Positions 47,153 through 55,300 of a stretch of DNA of 64,000 nt are shown here, piece after piece; positions within the stretch are counted from its first letter, which is position 1, and each line of letters begins with the position of its first letter. The notes below the pieces were generated by a model. It saw nothing but the letters and a program-made list of their open reading frames with translations, did not search any database and was not told the DNA's origin. This stretch comes from a virus. The DNA lies in the IMG/VR virus record IMGVR_UViG_3300035698_008252, positions 1 through 64,000 of that record. One strand, given 5' to 3'. A program made the position numbers and the translations under genes.

Positions 47153-47345
47153 AAATATACTTAGATATACTTTAGGATTAACACTATTGATACCCACATC
47201 AGCTCTATTAGTAGCTGCTGGTGGAATACTATCTTTATTTATAGCTTTCTGTGAATTAGTTTCTTATGTGGTAGGGTTAAGTAATGATTTCTCACTATCT
47301 ATAGGTATTCTAAAAGCCAAGAAAGTCCTCAATTATACCATATAA
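47145..47345 (+). CDS. Small membrane protein (66 aa)
   Basis: A 66-residue protein with a hydrophobic core (LTLLIPTSALLVAAGGILSL, then FIAFCELVSYVVG) forming one long or two short helices. Last plus-strand gene before the strand switch. Function unknown. Confidence 0.6.
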   Translation: MFRNILRYTLGLTLLIPTSALLVAAGGILSLFIAFCELVSYVVGLSNDFSLSIGILKAKKVLNYTI

Positions 47346-48067
47346 AGTCAGTATTAAGCCCTACTCAAAACGTCCTGCTTAGCCCCTGGCTGTACGTTCT
47401 CCCCTAAACCCTACACTTACCCTAATATACTATATTAAAGACTACCTATACCCCTGTTTCTTCAACCACAACCCTGTTGTCATAGCTATTCCTGTGCTAT
47501 ATCTAGCACAAGTTTAAGGTTTATCTATGCTGTTAATAGCATAGCCTGACTATGCCTTTTCCTCTTAGTCTAAACCAGTTGTCCTGGAATCCAGGACTAC
47601 TCAATTAATACTTCAGTTCTGATAGGTTAAACTAGTTTATTTTATGATTGAGTTGTCAAGGATTACTTTACATCTGCATCACAGGTTAAACTATCCTCTA
47701 CCGCTTCTTCCTATTTGATTATTATTACAAAAGGGGTTGGGGATATAACGCCTATACTCACATATTACCATAGCATATCCTAACCCCTACTATCGTAGAG
47801 CTTCGGACTGTTCTACAGTCTAGAGCGTATGGCTATAGCTATGGCTATAGTTATGGGGGGTCATGGCAATGGCTATGGTGAAGCGAATGGAGATGAGCTG
47901 ATTGCTATGGTAGGTTGCACCTAGTCAGGTGCGATAGCTATGGTGAGCCCAGGATGGGAGAGCAATGGCTAGCGGAACTGATTAGGTTCAACACTATGCT
48001 CTAGGGTATGAGTACACACGCCTCTTTCCCCAGCCCCTTTCCCGTAGTTGATGCGGATAGAGAATAA
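47346..48067. other. Gene-free hairpin-rich zone between converging operons
   Basis: About 720 bases without a credible gene. Perfect hairpins lie at 47493-47510 (7-bp stem), 47525-47544 (7-bp), 47581-47597 (7-bp), 47806-47820 (6-bp) and 47917-47932 (6-bp). A longer imperfect pairing joins 47732-47746 with 47775-47788. From 47827 to 47965 short units like GGCTATAG and GCTATGGT recur. None has a U-tract. Composition is visibly more GC-rich than the genes. It may hold transcription stops, an origin or a small RNA. Confidence 0.55.
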
Positions 48068-48274
48068 TTAAAGTTTATCTAATAGCCTCTTTCTTTTAGC
48101 TACCATAGAATTCCATTGGGATTTATAGGCTTCAAATTCTTGCCAAAGTCGTTCCCTTGTTCCTGTGGTATCTCCCTCATTGTCCTTATAGTCTTGATAG
48201 GCTAATTCCTTCTTATAATATAAATCAGTCATCTCCTTCTCAAGTTCTTTTATTTGTTTTTTAATAGTTGCCAT
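48068..48274 (-). CDS. Small coiled-coil protein
   Basis: A 68-residue charged helical protein (IKKQIKELEKEMTDLYYKKE...), probably a coiled coil, with AGGAGG before the ATG. Last gene of the short minus-strand operon. Function unknown. Confidence 0.7.
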   Translation of the reverse strand: MATIKKQIKELEKEMTDLYYKKELAYQDYKDNEGDTTGTRERLWQEFEAYKSQWNSMVAKRKRLLDKL

Positions 48275-48286
48275 TTACTATACCTC

Positions 48287-48466
48287 CTATTTATTAAAGC
48301 ATTCACATAACATAACAATGTCTTTTTTAGTACACTCACCAAAAGCTCCCTCTATGTTATTAAAAGAATTATGTATTTTATAATTCAACTCTCTAGTATA
48401 TTTTATTTCATTCCTAGAACCTTCGCAATACTCCTTAGCGAAATCAGCAGCCTCTAATACATCCAT
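48287..48466 (-). CDS. Small Cys-containing protein (59 aa)
   Basis: A 59-residue protein (MDVLEAADFAKEYCEGSRNE...) with cysteines at 14, 45, 54 and 56 and AGGGGG before the ATG. Function unknown. Confidence 0.62.
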   Translation of the reverse strand: MDVLEAADFAKEYCEGSRNEIKYTRELNYKIHNSFNNIEGAFGECTKKDIVMLCECFNK

Positions 48467-48480
48467 ATAATACCCCCTAG

Positions 48481-48987
48481 TTAATAAGCATAAACATTAC
48501 AGAGTCTTTTTAGTAAAGCTGTTTTTGCTAGCTCAAATTTCTGTAAGTTTGTTTTTCTTATTGAAGCTCTTTTTTCAACAAAATAATCTCCACCCTCATA
48601 ATAAGCTATTACTCCTATGTTCTTACCTAGAGACCTGAGATATTCTTTTTCTTTCTTATATAATGCTAAAGGTACAACAAAATAGAATTGATGAGGTTTT
48701 TGAGGTTCTTTACGAACTCCTAGACTTTTGTTGATATAGTTACCATTAGGCATAACATGACCATAACAACCACGAAAAGCCCTAAGCTGTATTTTGTATT
48801 TACTCTTCCTCTTCTCTGCTACTTTAATGTCGTGAGAGTTTCTTTTAAACTCATATTCTATAATTTTCTCACCTCTTAAATCAACAGCAAGAACATCAGC
48901 TATACAACCATAAAAACTAACCTCAGTACAAGCTATAAGATTTTTATTCCTACGCAAAAAACGAGCAAAATATTCCTCGTTTATCAT
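48481..48987 (-). CDS. PD-(D/E)XK nuclease-like protein (MmcB-like)
   Basis: A 168-residue protein. CIADVLAVD followed by KIIEYEFKRNSHD gives the Asp...Glu-x-Lys pair of a PD-(D/E)XK nuclease, and HQFYFVVP and NIGVIAYYEG are the later strands, as in MmcB and related repair-type proteins. I start at ATG 48987 because GGAGAG lies 4 bases upstream; another ATG four codons earlier has no site. It may process DNA; unproven. Confidence 0.67.
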   Translation of the reverse strand: MINEEYFARFLRRNKNLIACTEVSFYGCIADVLAVDLRGEKIIEYEFKRNSHDIKVAEKRKSKYKIQLRAFRGCYGHVMPNGNYINKSLGVRKEPQKPHQFYFVVPLALYKKEKEYLRSLGKNIGVIAYYEGGDYFVEKRASIRKTNLQKFELAKTALLKRLCNVYAY

Positions 48988-49000
48988 AGTTCTCTCCATA

Positions 49001-49183
49001 TTATTTATTGCAATAAGCTACCCATACACCACAAATAGGAAGATAGATAGATGTATCACCTTCCGTAAGATTCTTTAGTATTGTTGATTCACAGGTAGCC
49101 CATTCTACCCATTTAACTGTACTACTAACCCTTAACCTCAATTCCCTAGTAATATTGCATTCAAAGGTATTTCCATCTTTCAT
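49001..49183 (-). CDS. Hypothetical small protein, first of the minus operon
   Basis: A 60-residue protein (KDGNTFECNITRELRLRVSS...) with several cysteines. ATG at 49183 chosen for the TTGGAGG site; an in-frame ATG further upstream lies in the promoter. Function unknown. Confidence 0.65.
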   Translation of the reverse strand: MKDGNTFECNITRELRLRVSSTVKWVEWATCESTILKNLTEGDTSIYLPICGVWVAYCNK

Positions 49184-49218
49184 ATAGTCCTCCAAGTTAA
49201 ATTTTAATTCATACTTCA

Positions 49219-49248
49219 AGTATACCATATCGAACTATGCTGTGTCAA
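49219..49248 (-). promoter_or_regulatory. Class B promoter 6, minus strand
   Basis: TTGACA at 49248-49243 and TATACT at 49224-49219, 18-bp spacer. Identical over 38 bp to promoter 5 at 41957, in inverted orientation. Drives the operon 49183 to 48068. Confidence 0.9.
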
Positions 49249-49382
49249 GTTACCTAACACTAATAGCTATAGTGATGCTTGTATGGTAATGTCCTCTAAA
49301 ATTATATGTCCTCTGTTTAAGGGACAATGTTCACTAATGGACTAATGTTCACTCTAAGGTATACATTCAGGTATGAGTATAC

Positions 49383-49423
49383 ATTGTATGAATCCGTACA
49401 ACATATTGTATAAATCCGTACAA
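49383..49423. promoter_or_regulatory. Two tandem operator-like sites, 22-bp period
   Basis: The 19-base units at 49383-49401 and 49405-49423 differ by one base. Each has inverted ends ATTGTA...TACAA, the look of a dimeric repressor site. A shorter direct pair, AATGTTCACT, lies just before at 49326 and 49344. Confidence 0.6.
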
Positions 49424-49440
49424 TAAATTATACCTGCTCA

Positions 49441-49474
49441 GGTACGAATCAGGTACGAATCAGGTATTAATACC
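49441..49474. repeat. 11-bp tandem repeat and palindrome
   Basis: GGTACGAATCA occurs twice in tandem (49441-49451, 49452-49462), followed by the perfect palindrome GGTATTAATACC (49463-49474). The palindrome runs into dispersed repeat copy 4. Confidence 0.75.
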
Positions 49475-49489
49475 GAGACATAATGAGCT
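49471..49489 (+). repeat. Dispersed 19-bp repeat copy 4
   Basis: TACCGAGACATAATGAGCT, here outside any gene, in the repeat-rich region. All four copies point the same way. Confidence 0.85.
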
Positions 49490-49518
49490 TTTATACCTGC
49501 TAGGGTACAAAGAAATAT

Positions 49519-49550
49519 CGAACCAGAGTAAAGGTTCGGTAGGTTCGGTA
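49519..49550. repeat. 9-bp tandem repeat with inverted partner
   Basis: GGTTCGGTA is repeated in tandem (49533-49541, 49542-49550). CGAACC at 49519-49524 is the inverted complement of GGTTCG and could form a hairpin. Part of the repeat-rich region 49250-49655, which holds no convincing gene. Confidence 0.65.
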
Positions 49551-49658
49551 ATAAAGTCTCCCCCACCAAACATCCGTAGGGATTATTCAGTGAGAGAGCT
49601 CTAACAGTTATACACACTATTAGCGGGAGGACTAACATAGCATAACTGCGTACTACGA

Positions 49659-49745
49659 TTATATAATATTATACTGCTTCTGCAAGTAAACACCAGCCAT
49701 GCAGCTTATAAGTGAACACAAAGCTATTACGCCTAGTATATTCAT
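49659..49745 (-). CDS. Possible micropeptide (28 aa)
   Basis: A 28-residue frame (MNILGVIALCSLISCMAGVY...) with a GAAGGGCTGGG stretch upstream. The sequence is one hydrophobic helix with two cysteines. It lies 33 bases after the tail hub stop. Small enough to be chance. Confidence 0.35.
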   Translation of the reverse strand: MNILGVIALCSLISCMAGVYLQKQYNII

Positions 49746-49778
49746 TTTTACCCAGCCCTTCTTTATGGTTAATAATAA

Positions 49779-52379
49779 CTACCCTCTGTAGTATAATTCT
49801 GTTTCTTCTAGCATCCCTATCTTCGCAAGATATTCATTATTATCCCTAGACCGTTCTCGCATAATATCAAACGCAGGAGTATCTAGAAAGGTTTTATTAG
49901 AAAGACTTAAGGTTGTTTGTCTACCGATAACATCATAGTCAATCTCGTATATGGCTAGACTAGCAGCTTCAGTAGTAGGTAATGAAGTATTAGTTACAGA
50001 TACTTTATCTAATAATTCAATATCTAAATCTAAGCCATCTAATTGTAATTGACCACCGTAAGTAGGTTTATAAAATTCTCTCAATTGACTTAGGTAAGTA
50101 TTCATTAAAGGTATATCATTAATATTTCCTTTAAGACTAGTAGCCTTTTTAAACTCAGGTCTTCTCACAACCTCTGTACCACCAAAGTAATTAGTATCTA
50201 CCTTTGTTTGAATAGGTGAATCAGTTCTGACAGCATAGGTTATCTCAATCCTTCTAGCCTCTTTAAATTCATCACCCTCCACATATATCTCAGAATCACC
50301 AGGTTCGGATTTAAATACTCTAGGAGACATAACCTTATCTTCACCCTTAGTAGGATAATCTTTAATAACTATTCTACAAGAAGCATTTGGGTCTGTCAAT
50401 AGTTTAGCGTTTAAAGTTTCACCAGGCTTAAACATAAAGTAATAAAATTTATGTTCCTCACCATCCTCGTCATCATAAGGGTCATCATCTATAGTATCTT
50501 TAAACCAGAAAATTCCTGTTCTAGTATCATTATCATTAGGGTCTAATTCACCACCTCTATTAAAATAAGATGTAATAATTTTTTCAGTAATCTCAAAATC
50601 ACCTGTAAGTATAACTCTACTTCTTGCTCGGGATAAATCCACAATAGGTCTAAAAGAAAGTACATTATTATCATCAGTTATAGCCGCACCTTCTGTAGGT
50701 ATAGCATAAGATTTAACTAGAGAACCAGAATCAATAGCTCTAATTCTTAATCTACCGTATTTATCTATGTAATAAACATATTTACCAAACATCTTAGTAG
50801 CCCATTCTATAACACTTCTTAGAGGTTGGTAAATCCAAGACATAGGAGTAGCATTAGAATCAGGAACATCAATAACAGCGTCGGGTAATCCTGCTACATT
50901 TATAATTTCTTTAAGTACTCTATCATATGTTTTAGTTACTCCTGTACCTTCGTATGATGGAGGTCTATAAATATAATGTGAAGGAGTATAAAGCTGGTCA
51001 AGATAATGAGATAAATCTTTACACTCATATGTAATCTCTTGACGGTTATTTAAAAGTTGTCTATTCCTACCAGTTATAAAACCACAGAATACAGGCATCT
51101 CCTGATTAGTAGAATCAAATAAATATATATAAATTTTCTCGCCTATAGTTAATTCAGGGGTCTCATCAAACTTAACATCCTCTATTATAGTAGCAGAACT
51201 ACCTTCAAGACTTAATCTAACATTACTAACGAATAAAGAATCAGTAATAGGAAATACACCTGACTCAGTTATAATACCACCACCAGCAGATACAAAACTA
51301 TTATAATTAGAACCGCTTAAAAATATAGAATTGAAGGGTAATACTGAATTACCATAGTTACTAGAAAAGGTATTCATACCCTCACCACCTGAACCAGCAC
51401 CCGTACCACCAGAAGCACCTGAGATATTTATAGGGTCAGTAACAGTTTCATCAAAAGGAGGTAAAATGTTAGTTGACTCAGAACCTCCACCAGAACCATA
51501 AGCTCTATCTTTTACCCAAATCTTTAAATACATATATATTTCTCTAGAATTAGAGACACAAGAATTCTCAGGTACATCTCTAGCTGTCTGAGCAAAAGCA
51601 TCACCATCATCATCCTGGGAAATACCTAGATAATCGTAATCATTTAAACTCTCAAAGGTTATATCCGTACCATCAACTCCTAAAGGTCTTGTAACAGACC
51701 TCATAGAAAATGTAGAGGCTGCGTCGAAAGAAAATAAATCCTCTACTATCTCATCATCTTCATTCCTATAAAAAGCATCCAGTCTCTTTAAATCAAGTAA
51801 ACCAGAAGCAACTAAATTATCCCCCTCCATCTGTTCATCTTTATCAAAGTTCCAAAATTCAACCTTAGCTATTTGGTATAATGCAGGGTCGTATGTTTCT
51901 CTAAGTGTAGAAAAAGCAGCAGCAAAATCTATCTCAGCGTTATCATCTTCAAAATAAATAAATAGACTAGTTGAAGCTTGTCTATACTCCCAGAAAGGAT
52001 TACCGTTAATATTAGGAAACCCACCCCAACATCTTTTAAAAATTATAGGTAGTCTATTAGAGTATTTACATACAGTTCTTTTTAAAGTACAAGTACCACC
52101 CGAAAACCAAGAAGGTGCGGCAGGTGTAACTGTATTAGTGGTAGTAGGTAATCCAGTGTTACCCTCAGTTAAAAAATGTTGATAACCATCCTCCTCTACA
52201 CCACCTAAAAATTCCTGCCTTAGAGTTGATTTTCTCCAATCTAAAGTAACTAATACAGGAGTCTCAATATTCCAATCAGAACCTTCATCAGTTAATTCAG
52301 TAGCTACAGGATTAAATGAGTAATTAGTTGATGGTATTGTATATTGAACATTCCAAGGGTCTCCAGTATATTCAGCCAT
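49779..52379 (-). CDS. Tail hub or tail-tip-like protein
   Basis: An 866-residue virion protein. The part from about 400 on looks like a tail hub domain: LTIGEKIYIYLFDSTNQEMP, VFCGFITGRNRQLLNN, QEITYECKDLSHYLDQ, then SVIEWATKMFGKYVYYIDKYGRLRIR. This follows the gp27/gpD-type pattern of a trajectory function with local basis. The N-terminal 300 residues are beta-rich and probably link to the adhesin. ATG 52379 chosen because GGAGG lies in the end of the previous gene. Last large gene of the structural operon. Confidence 0.66.
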   Translation of the reverse strand: MAEYTGDPWNVQYTIPSTNYSFNPVATELTDEGSDWNIETPVLVTLDWRKSTLRQEFLGGVEEDGYQHFLTEGNTGLPTTTNTVTPAAPSWFSGGTCTLKRTVCKYSNRLPIIFKRCWGGFPNINGNPFWEYRQASTSLFIYFEDDNAEIDFAAAFSTLRETYDPALYQIAKVEFWNFDKDEQMEGDNLVASGLLDLKRLDAFYRNEDDEIVEDLFSFDAASTFSMRSVTRPLGVDGTDITFESLNDYDYLGISQDDDGDAFAQTARDVPENSCVSNSREIYMYLKIWVKDRAYGSGGGSESTNILPPFDETVTDPINISGASGGTGAGSGGEGMNTFSSNYGNSVLPFNSIFLSGSNYNSFVSAGGGIITESGVFPITDSLFVSNVRLSLEGSSATIIEDVKFDETPELTIGEKIYIYLFDSTNQEMPVFCGFITGRNRQLLNNRQEITYECKDLSHYLDQLYTPSHYIYRPPSYEGTGVTKTYDRVLKEIINVAGLPDAVIDVPDSNATPMSWIYQPLRSVIEWATKMFGKYVYYIDKYGRLRIRAIDSGSLVKSYAIPTEGAAITDDNNVLSFRPIVDLSRARSRVILTGDFEITEKIITSYFNRGGELDPNDNDTRTGIFWFKDTIDDDPYDDEDGEEHKFYYFMFKPGETLNAKLLTDPNASCRIVIKDYPTKGEDKVMSPRVFKSEPGDSEIYVEGDEFKEARRIEITYAVRTDSPIQTKVDTNYFGGTEVVRRPEFKKATSLKGNINDIPLMNTYLSQLREFYKPTYGGQLQLDGLDLDIELLDKVSVTNTSLPTTEAASLAIYEIDYDVIGRQTTLSLSNKTFLDTPAFDIMRERSRDNNEYLAKIGMLEETELYYRG

Positions 52380-52380
52380 A

Positions 52381-55300
52381 TTAAGAACCTCCATTCATGG
52401 AATCTAGAGTCCAATCGGCAGACTCTATATCAAAGTTTAATTCAGCACTATTATGTATTTGTCCAGGTAAAACCTCTAAAGCTGCATAGGAAGCAAAGTT
52501 AGAACCGCCAATAGATGTACGCAATTCTAAAGCCTGTATAGCTGCATAAGTACTACCCGAAGTTCCTGTAATATAAAGCCTATAAAAAGCGTATGCTATA
52601 GAATTAGTTATAGTGTATTCTTTAGTCTCTTGAGCCGACCAAGTTTCTCCAGTAACTGTATCTAAATCAGCCCATATAGTTCCATTAGCAGAACCTTGTA
52701 ATTTCCAATCAGTAGGTAAACTATCTAAATCAACATAGTTATTTGTAATAGCATATTCTAAAACTGTTTTCTTATTGCTACCATAACCACACTCATATCT
52801 AAGCCATTGAGGTAAACTAGAAGTAGTTAAAGAAGACCAAAAACTAGCTGTTCCGTCAAAGGCATTTGAACCTATATCAGTACCGTCAGAGCTACTTTGC
52901 TCGACATTACTTTTTGTTATATCCATAGTTCTCCATATATTATATTTAGGTTGTATATAAGCATATGAAAAATCTTTAGACCTATCAGATACATCTAAAA
53001 TTTTTACTTTTATAGTTTTATCTAAAGAAGTAGCAATAGGAATATAACTAGCATTAAAAACATCATAAGAAGGAGTACCTACTGTAATTATACTCCAAGA
53101 AGTCCAAGTACTATTAAGTATTGAAAATGATACTTTCTGAGTCCAGAGTTTTATGAAGTCAGAATATATATTGCTTGAAAATTCAGAAAATGGATTCGTA
53201 TCTATCTCTTCAATGAATGTGAATTCGTTTGTTGTTAAGTTAAAACCGAATGTATATTGCCAATAGGCATTATTATAGGTTACTAAATCAGGATTAACAG
53301 TGTAGACAGTAGCATCCCAATCATATTTCTTGTTATTCCAGTAAAGTGAACCCGCAGTTACGGTAATAGTATTAGCTACAATATCTAAAGTTATAGAATC
53401 CATACCAGTTTTTACAGGTATATCGAATGTATCATATAAAATATCGTCATAGTATAATTCTATCCTATCTAAAGGTATACCGTCGGTATAAGTAATAGTA
53501 GCAATATCTCCAGCAAATAGTACACCACAGCTAACATCACCAACAGAATAATAAATATTTACAGTCTCCTCTAAATCTTCTGTTCCATCTCTAAATTGAA
53601 CAACTATATCATTAGAACCCGCAGATGCAGTAGTAAAATCTAGAGTCATAGTATTAGATAAACTTACACTAGTCCAAGTACTCCAAGTAACTTTAGAATC
53701 AAAGCTGTATCTATAATAAGTAGCAGGTAAGAATATACTGAATTCAGACGAGGTACTAGATACATAAGATGGATAGTCAGCAAAGTTATTCTCAATAGTA
53801 GGTGTTAAATTAAATAAGTAGTTTCGCTTATTCTGGTCTTGTACTTTTAATGATACCTTACTAATAGAAGATGAAGTATAAGGCGTTAACTTTATTCTAC
53901 TATTATAGAAATCACCATTCTCAATAGTGTAAGCTATAGAAGTAGTATCCCCGTTTATATCGGTAACAGTTGCATTAGTAACATTATAGAGAGGTTGATT
54001 AAAATCTATAGTCCAATTATCTGAACTGTTAAATAAGTACTCTCTATTAATACCTACAAATTCTATTGAATCTTTTATGTTACCGAAAAAAGACATATCT
54101 AAATCAAAAGGAAAAGTCATCTCGAAAACACATACTTTTAAATCCTCAGAATCGGAAGCTACTTTAGTTACTTTAACCTCAAAATTATCATGAGGATAAA
54201 TTATTGTATCCATATCGAAGTATACTACATCTTGATAGGCAGAAGAATCAGCAGTAATAGTTTGAGTTGACTTTAAAATATCGTCTACATATAGCTCTAT
54301 TATAGTACTACTAGAAGTTCCAGAATTTTTCATATCTATAGACATAGAATGAAGTACACCAGAAACAGTAGCTAAGTTTTTACTAGAATAAATAATAGGA
54401 GATATAAAATCAAATTCATAGTTTATTAAATTAGGACAGAATTTATGAGCATATTTAGATTTCCATTGTAAGGAGGCATCCATAGCTGTAATATCGGCAG
54501 TATACCATTGTAAGGAAGCAGGTAACTGTGTAGTTGTAATTGCATTCACCTCCTCAGTACCATAAGTTAATAAGGAATCTGAATCAGAATCATAACTAGT
54601 AGATATATACTCATCCGTAAGTGCAACACCCTTTAATATACGAACCTCGTCAAGAATACCTGCATGCCATTTCCAAGACTCACCATCCTGTAATAAAGTT
54701 AAATAATTTGATGAATTATCTACCGTTATAGAACTAACAATAGTACCACCTGTCTGAACACCATTAACAAAAAATTTCCAATTATTAACATCTCGCACTA
54801 TAATACAATGATATTTAGTATCCGCAACAGGAGTCCAAGCCCATTGAATCCATGTGCCAGCAGAATGAAATGACATGTTATTTGAGGTGTTTATACCAAA
54901 GCCAAGTATCCATTTAGGTTGAGAACCACCACCATCATCATGACCCATAATACTACCAGTAGTAACACTAGTCGGATATTCGAGTTTAAATTCAAAAGAA
55001 AAATCACCAGTTAAATCCCAATCAGTGCTATCAGGAATTCTAATGTATTTAGGGCTTCCTCCTTGTTGTCCATAAGAAACAATACCGTCAACTCTAGCAG
55101 GTAAATTTTGACCTTGACCATCATGATTATTAGATGTTGAATCTAAAAATTCACCGACTACATCAGAAGATATTTCACTTAAATGCCATACACTTGTATA
55201 GTTAGTATTCCATGTATTTTCAGTATCAGAACCATCAGAATCACCAGCCTTACCATAATATAAATAAACATCAGTATCTACAGAACTACTAACAGAAGGT

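Noticed and set aside
47640-47680. Minus-strand promoter near a TTGACA at about 47649
   Set aside because: There is a -35-like hexamer in the hairpin zone but no -10 at 16-18 bp and no downstream gene.
49383-49550. Possible CRISPR array from short repeats with spacers
   Set aside because: Only two units per repeat, unit lengths of 9-22 bases and no regular 30-bp spacers. These are operator or iteron repeats.
49438-49638. Minus-strand 66-residue open frame
   Set aside because: It runs through the tandem repeats and palindrome, has no ribosome site and a composition unlike nearby genes.
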